Positions 35,893 through 48,000 of a DNA stretch of 64,000 nucleotides are shown here, piece after piece. Under the pieces are notes generated by a model. The model had not been told where the DNA came from. It did not search any database and worked only from the letters and a program-made list of their open reading frames with translations. A program made the position numbers and the translations under genes. The stretch comes from Pteria penguin (taxonomy: Eukaryota > Mollusca > Bivalvia > Pterioida > Pteriidae). The stretch is taken from positions 18,699,341 to 18,763,340 of the forward strand of contig CM068583.1 in the NCBI GenBank assembly GCA_035048485.1, written 5' to 3'. The first letter of the stretch is position 1, and each line of letters starts with the position of its first letter.

Positions 35893-38800
35893 TGATGATG
35901 ATGATAATAATCTGGCTCTGAATATTGGCAAAAAAATAAAAAGAAGAAGAAGAAGAAGAGGAGGTGGAGGAATAAAAAGTAGATGAAGAAGAAGAAAAAT
36001 CAGGCTCTGAAAATAGGCAAAAATATTTTCATAAAAGTATTCCTGCAGCCCAAATGGTTGCTCCCTAAACAGAGTATTGTAGGCGTGGCATGTCGAAGTA
36101 AAAGAGAGATGGCTCTCGGAAATGTGTACGAAAACACTCTTAGAATATTAGATCTGGGCCACTCTTTGAAAAGACAAACAACGGAACACTTTCTGTACTA
36201 TGTGTAACAGAGACATATGTGTATATATGTCTCTGATCTGTAAGCACTGGGTCACTTCCCAAGAAAAAAAAAATAACAGAACACATTCTATAATATATGT
36301 ACCGGCAATGGGTTTCTGCCTAGAAAAAAACAAACTACGGAACACTTTCTATGCTACATGTATATGTTATCACGGATCTCTCCCTAATAGACAAGCAGTG
36401 GGCCGCTCTCTGCTGTATATGTATTCATAGCAATCTTCAAAGCAGAGTTACGGTCCTTGCACTCCCTTTAATCTCTGCGGACTACTGAAAGTAGTCCCTA
36501 GTCAGAAGGCAGAAAATATAGACTGTTTTGCATGTTTTGGAGAAAATGTCATCGTATTCAAGATATCTGGGCGAAAATAAGACAATAAGAGATTCATTCA
36601 GGAATTATAAGTGTTATTGACAAACTGTATTATATTAGTACGCTGATTTGTACGCTGAGAAAATATAACGTGGTATAAATTCAGGGTTGATTTCATGTAG
36701 AAGCCCGATTAAAACTCAATGTAACATGGTAGATGCTTTATATTTAACTAATAAAGCCACTAAAGACCAAGTCATACCGTCTAGAGGCAAAATTTGATTT
36801 TACAAGAATCTTGTAAAACGTTGGTTGAGGTATTTGTGGATTGTATGAGACGACAACTCTGCTTTGGAGATTGGTAATCATAGGTCACTCCTTAATAGAT
36901 ATACAGTGGAACCTTCTCTATACTATCTGTACTAACACTAGGCCATTCTCCAGAAGATACAAACACAGGAACGATTCCTATTTCTGTCTGTAAACACTGG
37001 ATCAGTCCCTAAAGCCGATGTGGACCAGTTGATAAGGTGCTCGGCTCGTATTCGAGAGGTCCCGGGTTCGGCTCCCGCCCTGGGCGCACCGGTTTTCAGT
37101 CTTTCGGATGAGACAGTAAAAGTCGAGGTCCCCTATCACGGTAGGCGTGGCACGTAAAAGATCCTTCACTGCTTCGGGTGGGCCCGTTGCAAAGGTTTAA
37201 ATTTGTATGCAATGCATCAGGCAGATGCCGTCACCATATACGTGAAATATTGGTGGAGTGAGGTAAAACAATAATCAATCAGAAAAAAAACCCCTAATAG
37301 ACAGACGCTTTGTATATACTGTCTCTACTGACACCAGAATACTTCCTTGGAAAACAAATAACAGAACGAATTCTACAATCTGTTTAAGCACTAGGTCACA
37401 CCCTGGAAGTCACACGGAACGCTTTCTTTACTTTCTATGACGAAAGAACCCCTCCTGGAGAGACACACTCTTTTGGGAGCTTCCACTGAGATAATAGGTT
37501 TTAGTTTTACTCTTACCAGTTCTTTTTTGTTGTTTTGGGTCCAGCAACACAATAGAAATGGCCAGTAAGCGTTTTAAAGTGTTTGCAACCATAGGTACTC
37601 GGAACGAAAACTTTGATACGACCCCTGCCTTTCTACCTTTACTCTTTAAAATACGTATTTAAAGAGTAAAGGCAGAAAGGAAGGGGTCGTAGCAAAGTTT
37701 TCGTTCCGAGTACCTATGTTTGCAACTATATCGTATGTCGCTTCAAATGTCTTGGTATTTATCTATATTCTATGCGCATTTGATTAAATTCAACCAATTT
37801 TGTGTTAAGTCGTATTTATATCCCATAGGCCTCGGTTGACATAAAAAGGGGCGCATTCAGGCGGTGGGGGCACCATAGTCTATTTTAGGGCCTATTTTAC
37901 TGCATTTTTGTCTTAAATTTCCAAACGGGGACCTATAGGCAGTCCCTAGACCCTGCGCCGAGTTTTACGCCTTCTCCAACTGAAAATCTGGATCCATGCC
38001 TGATAAAATTTCCGTAAATTAGAGCTTATCATCTCAGGGATATCTTCTCAGGGAAACCCCATCCCCACCTATGGAAGGGAGGGAAGGGTGAACATGATAA
38101 TTTTTGACCGAAAATATACAGTTTTCTTCCGATTTCAGATTTTTTGCGGAATATTTGAAGTCAAGAAAATGTTGATGAATAATGCAAAAAAAGCACCAGA
38201 TTATACCATTTCGCCTCATTTTTGCAAAATATTATCCCCCTATGGGAGGGGCGGACTCCTCCTATACTCTCCCCATTCAGCCCTTTGGGCCTCAATTGTG
38301 TGGGGCCCCCCCCCCCCCCCCCCCGGCACATGAAGTCCTGGATCCGCGCCTGATAATATATGTTAAAATACATATTATTTGGTTGCTGTAGACCTCCACA
38401 GATTTAATCTTCACTTTTGGAATAGATGGCATGTTTATTGCAAGCAGGAGATAGTTTTCTAAACTTTGGCCAAACATTTGTATGAACGAATGAAATATAG
38501 AATAGAAAAAAAATTAATAATTCAAAAATTACATTTTCTACGAGGTTTTCCCAATATATAGTAAACCCTTCGGTAATTGGACCATAACACCAAATTGAGA
38601 ATTGTTCTAATGAACAATTATCGCTGAAATCAATGGGCAGTGTTTGAATTTAATCAAGCAATGGTCTTGAAATATGCTATCATATATTTTAATACAGGCA
38701 GCGATGGAATCAAAAGGGGATAAATAGTGCAACTGAATTAAAAAAAGTTCTCATTCTAAGTGTCAGCTTTCTATATCTTATGCCATTTTTATGTCATGGA

Positions 38801-39016
38801 TCGATAGATTGGGGGCATGTTGTGTTTGTTCTCTCTGTCTCTGTGTGGACAACTTTAATTTTGGACATAACTTTCCAATAGTTTTCCCTTCCAGTGCTTT
38901 CGTATTTCATATGTGTGTTCCTCATGGCAAGGCATTTCCTTTGGTAAATTAATTTATGACCTTGACATTTGACACACATTAAACAATGACTTTTCAACAA
39001 TGGAAGCTTTCAAATT

Positions 39017-39056
<40 letters not shown>

Positions 39057-42000
39057 GTGGTTTGACGTTTCCATCGATATCATAATTTATGATCATGTGA
39101 CATTGACATGTTTGACCTACATTAAAATTCCTGAACATTGGTCTTAAGCCGGCGAGGCCTAATGGTATCGCGCTGGACTCCTGATCGGGAAGCCGGGGTT
39201 TGAGTCCCGCTCTGGTAATGCCGGTGTCCTGTCTTTCGGACGAGACAATAAAAACCGAAGCCCCGTGTCGTGGTATGCATGGCACGTTAAAGATCCCTCA
39301 CTGCTTCGGGTGAGTCCGTTGCAAAGGTCAAAATTTGTATGCCCCGCATCAGGCAGATGCCGTCACCATATACGTGAAATATTCGTGGTGTGACGTTAAA
39401 CAAAAATCAATCAATCAATGAACATTGGTCTTCACTTTTAAACCATAGAAAGTAGGGCTTTGATATGCGTGTTCCTTGTAGCAAGACATTTCCATGGATA
39501 CCATAATGTATGACCTTGATCTTTACGTATGTCCTACATTTTATGAAATTATTTCCTTGTCGGAAATTTCAAACATAGGAGTTAGCGCTTTCATATTTCG
39601 CATGTCTATTTTTGTGGTAATACCTTTCCATTGGGGACAGGCTTGGTGTAGTGGTTAAGTACTTGGCTTGCGGCACCGACGATTTAGGTTCGATTCGCGG
39701 ATTGCGCCAGTATGATTAAGAGGTTGGTTACCTCCTGCTTCCAAGTTGCGATATATCTGAAAAATGGTTGAAAGCGACTTAAAACACCAATTAACCAAGC
39801 AACCCTTTTTTTGATACCATAATTTAAAACCTTGTGACCTTGATCGGCAAGTTTGATTTACATTTAAAAAATGCCATCATCAAAAAATGTGTTGCCCCTG
39901 GGGTATAAGATCTCACAAATACATCTTGTTTGTATCAAAATTTGTTCATAAACCTTTGATATTCTTTCAGTCATCAAATCTTAGCTTCGGGAATTCCCGA
40001 CCATGGTACAGAAAGAGTTAATCCAAACACAGCAACCAATCAGAATTTCAATATCACGATACAGCGGGCCCCTGTCTATTCCCAGATACCCGGATGTGTT
40101 CCAATGGGAATTATTGGTATAACCAGAACGGGTGTCGCTATCTTCAATCCACTGAATGCAGAGCAAGAGAATGCAGTGGATGGCCCCACTGCTGAAACGT
40201 TTGATAGCTGCGATGGGCATGCAGATCAACGCGGGACTTACCATTATCATAAAATCCCCGATAGCTGCTTGTACAGAGGGGATGTAGATGAATTTATAGG
40301 TGTGGCTTTAGATGGGTATCCCATATACGGACCTCGAGTCTCCTATCAAGTAGCTGAGCTAAAATCAAGTGACCTTGATAGATGCCATGGAACAAATAAT
40401 AGTGGACAATATAGATACCACGTGACGAGGGAATTTCCTTACTTTCTTGGATGTTTTAAAGGCATAGTCCAGGGATACCGAGTGACACATGACTGTGCCA
40501 ATACCTCAGGTATAGTAATCTCCTTGGTGAGCAGTTTTCACTAGTCAGCAAATTAGATGCAACTTCTTTTTGGTTAATTTTTGGATAACAGAAAATTGAA
40601 ACAAAATGTTTTGGGGTTGTTCATTTAAAGCTAAGCAGTGCTGAAGTCACTGTTCACTGTTTATATAAAAACGGCAATTTTCTAAGCTTAACAAGTCGGG
40701 AGTTGATATTTCAGATGCTTGTCTTTCTTCTCAGATTTTCTTCTCAGATTTTCATGAAGCAGTATTGAGCTGGCGTAACTCAGTGGGTAACGTGCTCGGG
40801 TCGGGGGCGAGAGGTAAAAAAATCGAGTCTCATTGGGGGCTTATCGGGGCCCTGTCTTTTGGATGAAACAATAAAAACCGAGGTCCCATGTCAAGGTAGA
40901 CGTTAACACGTTAATGTTCCTTACTGAATCGGATGGGTCCCTTATCTCTCTGTACACCGCATGTAAAACATGAAATAAACATACATTTAAATACATTATT
41001 AAGATATAAGTTTCAATCATTTTCCTAAGATTTTGCTTGATTTTTTGTTTTACATGACACCAATATTATTTTACAATTTACATACAAGATGACGGCATCT
41101 GCACACAAATTTAGACATACTCAGTCGAAGCAGTGAGAAATCTTTTACGTGTCACGAGACCTCGGTGTTTACCGTCTCATCCGAAAGACAGGACACCGAC
41201 GTCATCGGTGGGACGTGAACTCGGGACACCTCGGTAACGAACCAAGCACCTTAACGATTGGTGTATGCTGACTCTCTGTAAGAAAAATATGGATTATTTG
41301 AATAGCTGTAAGGGCTTTGATATTTCATAAATCGGTATCCCATCTGTCGTACAATCAATAATTTTGTAATGTCAGTGGTCATGTGTTGCATGTATTGCAT
41401 CACTTGTTACTATACAGTTGTTGACTGGGGTTGAGGTCAACAGCTGATTTGTTGGACCCGAGGATGAACTGTTGACCGAGGCCGAAGGCCTCGGTCAACA
41501 GATCATCCTCGGGTCCAACAAATCAGCCGTTGACCCGAAACCGCAGACAACAACTGTTTTTTGTTATACTTTTTATATAAACAAGAAGGAAAGATAACTC
41601 TATTTTGAATATGTCGAGGGGTCCCTAGTAGGGACTTGATTTTTAAAGAATTAATTTCATAGCTGAAAATGATTAAATTTACCAATATTCAGCGTCTAAT
41701 TGAGGGAATCAATAAAATAAACTTAAATTAAAACAAACTCGTTACCAATGACGGCATTCTAGATCTCGTCGGTCAACAGTTTGTCACGTGACCGGTCCAA
41801 CAGTCGATTTTAACAGCGCGTTTGGGCCGGCTGTTTTTAACAGTCGATTTGTTGGACTTTTTTAAAATATAGATTATTAAGGATAAAATAATAAAGGGTA
41901 TAACAAAAAATTTTATTGTACACTTCAATGGTGATCTCTGCCTTACAGCTAAGTCAGACATCCTTCCCTTTCCCTTCAACAGATTCGAAAGTACCTGATA

Positions 42001-45000
42001 TCCACATCCACTCTAGACTTATAAACATTTATTACAAACCTATAAATCGTCCATTTTTCGTTCCCAATGTCTTTTTATAACTTTTGATACTGATGATCAA
42101 AAGTGATCACATGACTAACAAAAGTTATAAATAGACTCAAATAAATAAATAAAAAATATTAACGGGGCTCATAATTATTGTTTGTTCTTATTTTTTTAGC
42201 ATGGGAAAATACGTGGGGGCACTACCTTTGTTCATGTCAAACAGGTGGTGGAGGTGGTGGTAATCCTTGTGATCCACGGAACCCCAACAGACCATCATCA
42301 TGTCCACCTCCCTCACGTCCGCCAACAACACTAGCCACAGCAAACCGTACGACCACAGGGTCTATGGTAACACGACCGAATCTTTCCACCTCTAGGTCCC
42401 CGAATACCACAGGATCATCATCGAGTATGTATTTACTTTTATAAAGAACAATTAAATAAAATGTTGAAATATTTTATGATTAAAAATTTATATGAACAAA
42501 GTGTGTTATAGCTAAAATTGAATCAAGAAAAGCTGAAAAGTTTTGAATAAAATGGATATCTATAATTTTTAAACGCCCGTCTTAAGACGGGGCGTATTAT
42601 GTTATGGCGTTGTCCGTCCAGCGTCCGTCGTCCGTCGTCCGGGATAAGCTTGTCCGGGCTATTACTTCTTTCCCTGTGTACGGATGTCAATTAAATTTCA
42701 CAGAATTGTTGATTAGGATACAAGAGTGTGGCATGACCTTGACCCAAGGTCATTGGTCAAAGGTCAAGGTCACAACATGCAAAGTGAGTAAAACATTGTT
42801 CAAGCTATTACTTCTTCCCCTGTACATGGATTTCGAAAAATATTTCAAAGAATTGTTACTTAGGACCAAAGAGTGTGTCATGACCTTGACCCAAGGTCAT
42901 AGGTTAAAGGTCAAGGTCACATCATTCAAAGTGAGTAAAACATTGTCCAGGCCATAACTTCTTCCCCTGTGCATGGATTTCAATAATATTTTACAGAATT
43001 GTTACACTTTACCCAAGGTCATTTCAAAGAATTGTTATTTTGGACCCAAGGGTTTGTCATGATCTTAACCCAAGGTCATAGGTCTGAAGTCAAGGTCACA
43101 ACATGCAAAGGGAGTAAAACCTTGACTGGGCTATTACTTCTTCCCCTGGACATGGATTTCAATAATATTTAACAGAATTGTTACTTAGTACCAAAAAGTG
43201 TACCATGACCTTGACCCAAGGTCATAGGTCAAAGGTCAAGGTCACAACATGCACATTGAATAAAACCTTGTTCAGGCCATAACTTCTTCCCCTGTGCATG
43301 AATATTAAGAATATTTTACAGAATTGTTTCACTTGACCCAAGGTCATATGTCAAAGGTCAAGGTCACAACATGCACAGTGAATAAAACCTTGTTCAGGCC
43401 TTAACTTCTTCTCTTGTGCATTGATTTCAATAATATTTTACAGAATTGTTACACTTTACCCAAGGTCATAGGTCAAAGGTCAAGTTGACAATATGCAAAG
43501 TGAGTAAAACCTTGTTTGGGCCATAACTTCTTCCCCTGTGCATGGATTTCAATAATATTTGACAGAATTGTTACTTTGGACCCAAGGTTGTGTCATGATC
43601 TTGACCGAAGGTCATAGGTCAAGGTCATAAATGCAAAGTGAATAAAACATTGTTCAGGCGATAATTTCTTCCCCTGAGCATGGATTTCAATAATATTTCA
43701 AAGAATTGTTACACTTTACCCAAGGTCATGGGTCAAAGATCAAGGTCACAACATGCAAAGTGATTAAAACCTTGTTGGGGCCATAACTTTTTCCCCTGTG
43801 CATGGATTTCAATAATATTTTACAGAATTGTTACACTTTACCCAAGGTCAAAGGTCAAAGCCACAACATGCAAAGTGAATAAAACCTTGTTAGGACATAA
43901 CTTCTTCCCCTATGCATGGATTTCAATATTATTTCTCAGAATTCTTACTAAGACCCAAGGAGTGTTATGACATTGACCGTCAAAGGTCAAGGTCACAACA
44001 TGCAAAGTGAATAAATCTTTGTTTGGGCCATAACTTCTTCCCCTGTGCATGGATTTCAATAATATTTCACAGAATTGTTACTTAAGACCCAAGGGTGTGT
44101 CTTGACCTTGAACCCAGGTCATATGTGAAAGGTCAAAGTCACAACATGCAAAGTGAGTAAAACCTTGTCCAGGACATTTCTTCTTGCCCTCTGCATGGAT
44201 TTCAATACTAATTCACAGAATAGTTACTTAGGACCCAAAGGTGTGTCATGACCTTGAGCCAAGGTCTTAGGTTAAAGGTCAAGGTCACAACATGCAAAGT
44301 GAATAAAACATTTTCCAGGCCATTTCTTCTTGTCCTCTGCATGGATTTCAATAATATTTCACAAAATTGTTACTTAGGACCCAAGGGTGTGTCATGACCT
44401 TGAGCCAAGGTCATAGGTCATAGGTCAAGGTCACAACATGCAAAGTGAATAAAACCTTGTTACTATGATAAGATGCTATGGAGATGCTATATAACGCGAT
44501 GACTTAAGTAAACCTCAGTTGTTTTTCAGGAAATTTATACAGAATGCTTAAATAGAGTAGTCGAAGCCAATTTTTCAGTTTTGAGCAAATTCCATTTTGA
44601 TGTTACAGAGTTATGGGACTTGGATCCCTCTTTTTTGATTTTAATATTTCATAAAAGTATTACCAAAGAGACCCATGTTTTGGGGTAATAAAACCATATG
44701 TTCACATTGATCCCGTCCAAAGTAAGCGACGGGCGTATTAAGCCACGCTAGGCGTTGTTCTTGTTATGAAATACTTTCATATATGAAGAATATATTTTAT
44801 CAATCAAGATTTAATCATTTCTCCATACCTCAAATTTCGTACCATCACTTGCATTTAAATTTACAACAAAGTAATATGTTCATAGAATTCCAAAATTGCT
44901 GCCATTGACTTTAATTTTATGTAGAAGAGTTATTGTATTGCAAATCCTTCTCTTAGGCTTGTCTCCTCTCACAGTATAACTAAGTCTTTTTTGTTAATTA

Positions 45001-48000
45001 AGAAGAAGGATTAAGCACAGAGGAAATTCAGAAATTTGGAGCAACGGCCACCTATGGTGCAACGGTTTCCGTAGAAACAGTCAATGAAAAGTAGGCAGCA
45101 ATAATAAGTTTTATAAGATAATCATTTTGTTTAGTTAATTTTGAATATTGCATCACATGATGCTTGAAATTAATTCACTTAAAATTCTAATTACAATGAA
45201 CAAATATACAATAGAGATTGTAAAGTGTCTTATCAAAGATCATAACTAAAAGTTGTTAATAGTTTTAATCATAACTAAAAGTTGTTAACAGTTTTAATCA
45301 TAACTAAAAGTTGTTAATAGTTTTAAATATCATTTAAATTGCTCTTCCTTTGTTATTTGTTGTTTAACGCTGCATCTGTGTTATTTACCTACCGGTATAT
45401 GGACATCCCGATCAGGTTACCTGCATGAATATCTGATTTTTTTATACTTATATGGATCTTTAAATAATTTACCCTATTTGGGATGGCCAGGGCTTAGCAA
45501 TTGAAGAATTACAGGCAGAAAACAGAGCTATTTACTTGACTGACAATGGGCCGAAGACAAACTTGACAAAAATGAGAGGTAGCAGGGAGTTCCAGCACAG
45601 CTCTGTAGATTTCACTTCTTTGTAATAAGACAGCTGATTGGCTGATTGATAGAGAATAAGGCAGCTATTCAATATTGTTCGTGAATAGAGACAAAAGTTG
45701 AAACCGATTTTCTGCATAATTGTCATTAATGAGTATGGTAAGGAAGTTGGGAGATTGTATGTGATTAAGTTAATAACAGTGCAATATGTTAAAAAAAGTT
45801 GAATATATAAGTAATTACTTATTTTTGTGTGTACTTTACAGTTTTGTGATTAAGGCAAGCGGTCTTCCAGATCACGTTACACAAACCTTTAATAACAACC
45901 ACCCAACTGCTCAAAATTATGAAGTGACTATACCTAAAACACCTAGGCATGCTGCAGTGCCTGGATGCGTGGGTTTAGGCATGATTGGAATTACACGAAC
46001 TGGTGTCGCCATCTACAATCCTCTCACAGGAGGATTGGAAAATGCCGTAGAGGGGGCATCTCAAGAGCAGTTTGATTCGTGTGATGGTCACGCGAGCCCT
46101 AATGGAGCGTACCACTATCATAAGATTCCAGATAGCTGTCTGTATAGTGGACAGGTCGAGGAGTTCATAGGTGTCGCTTTAGATGGGTTCCCTATTTATG
46201 GACCAAGAGTTACATCGACTCAAAACATAACAGAAGAGGAGCTTGACAAATGTCACGGAAAATACGTCAACGGAAAATACCGGTATTACGTCACACAGAA
46301 TTTCCCTTACTTTATGGGATGTTTTAAAGGATTCGTTATAAACAGTATGACGACAACAGAGTATAACTGTTCTTCTGATGTTTCTCGTAAGTGATTTTCA
46401 ATGCACAATACAAATATAATTTCTCTTCGTTTTGTTACATCACACCAAGGTTATTTCAACCACATAATTTCGGTTATTGTTTAAAGTGATGGAAAGGAAA
46501 CGGGAATCCCCCATCAATAAAAAAAAAAAAACACCTTTCCCCTACCGAGAGGATTAAAATTCAGACTGTCTACAAGAGGCGATTCTTCTCTGATGAAACA
46601 ATAATGAACAAAGCTGATGGCCTATCTCTTCGCAATATTAGAGTATCAGTTTCTATTGCAAGTCAACAATATAAATGTAGATGTAGACATCTTAAAGTTA
46701 GAAGACAATATTAAAGAACATATAGACCATTTATCTGTTAGATAGACATACTACTGTTTGGTTACTATCAACAACTATTGGTCAACACTTTGTTAGTCTG
46801 CAAAATCACTGATGAGGTTCACTACTCATAGCATGCATGTATGGCACATGGTTTCTTTTCTGTTTTTTTTTCTACACGATTATCATAAAATTTGTTACAG
46901 TTTTTGCTTACAAAGACAGGGATTGCTATATCATTACGCCATCGTTTCAGCTCCTTCCTGTATCGAGTATCATATCATGGCTTTTTATCCCGATACCTGT
47001 ATATCATATCATGGCTTCTGTATCCCGATACCGGTATATCGTATCATGACTTCTGTATCCCGATACCGGTATATCGTGTCATGGCTTCTGTATTCCGGTA
47101 TATCGTATCATGGCTTCTGTATCCCGATACCGGTATATCGTACCATGGCTTCTGTATCCCGATACCGGTATATCGTGTCATGGCTTCTGTATTCCGGTAT
47201 ATCGCATCATGGCTTCTGTATCCCGATACCGGTATATCGTGTCATGGCTTCTGTATTCCGGTATATCGTATCATGGCTTCTGTATCCCGATACCGGTATA
47301 TCGTGTCATGGCTTCTGTATTCCGGTATATCGTATCATGGCTTCTGTATCCTGATACCGGTATATCGTACCATGGCTTCTGTACCCCGATACCGGTATAT
47401 CGTATCATGGTTTCTGTATCCTGATATCGGTATATCGTATCATGGTTTCTGTATCCTGATATCGGTATATCGTATCATGACTTCTGTATCCTGATACTGG
47501 TATATCGTGTCATGGCTTCTGTACCGCGATACCGGTATATCGTATCATGACTTCTGTATCCTGATACCGGTATATCGTATCATGACTTCTGTATCCTGAT
47601 ACCGGTATATCGTATCATGACTTCTGTATCCTGATACCGGTATATCGTATCATGACTTCTGTATCCTGATACCGGTATATCGTGTCATGGCTTCTGTATC
47701 CTGATACCGGTATATCGTGTCATGGCTTCTGTATTCCGGTATATCGTATCATGGCTTCTGTATCCCGATACCGGTAAATCATATCATGGTATAGTTACAT
47801 TCCTAGTTATACATGAAGTTTATTGATGGACGGAACTTTTTCTCTCGTCAGTTCATATTCTTTTACAAAGAAGGTCAATTTGCACTATTTGTATTTAAAA
47901 CATTTTATAGATATCCACAACTCAGAAAACTCTGTCTTTTTCAGCTTGGAATCGCCAGACATTTTCACACCACAATCCTTATCTATGTCACTGCCAAACG

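Larger units (their letters stand above)
38890..39930 (+). repeat. Degenerate tandem-repeat element containing two SINEs
   Basis: Units with TTTCATATGTGTGTTCCT..GGCAAG.CATTTCC, GATACCATAATTTATGACC and TTGACATTTGACACACATTA recur at about 38900, 39060, 39450, 39600 and 39800. A GT microsatellite lies at 39021-39052. SINEs of families A and B split the array. It resembles the tandem-repeat-cored elements known from bivalves. Confidence 0.55.

Noticed and set aside
35584..35931. 115-codon poly-Leu ORF on the minus strand
   Set aside because: Antisense of an AAT trinucleotide microsatellite.
42604..42957. 117-codon ORF in the AGGTCA repeats
   Set aside because: It crosses the left edge and two tandem units of a non-autonomous element; the protein is simply the repeat read twice.
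45786..45841. Independent ATG start for the second YHYH module (MLKKVEYISNYLFLCV)
   Set aside because: The hydrophobic-looking start lies in the polypyrimidine-rich intron end. Exon 4 joins in phase at the acceptor 45841/45842 and mirrors the exon 1-2 junction, so a single two-module gene is preferred.
46812..47494. Overlapping plus-strand ORFs of 104-200 codons
   Set aside because: They run through a 35-bp minisatellite with no stops in any plus-strand frame, inside an intron.
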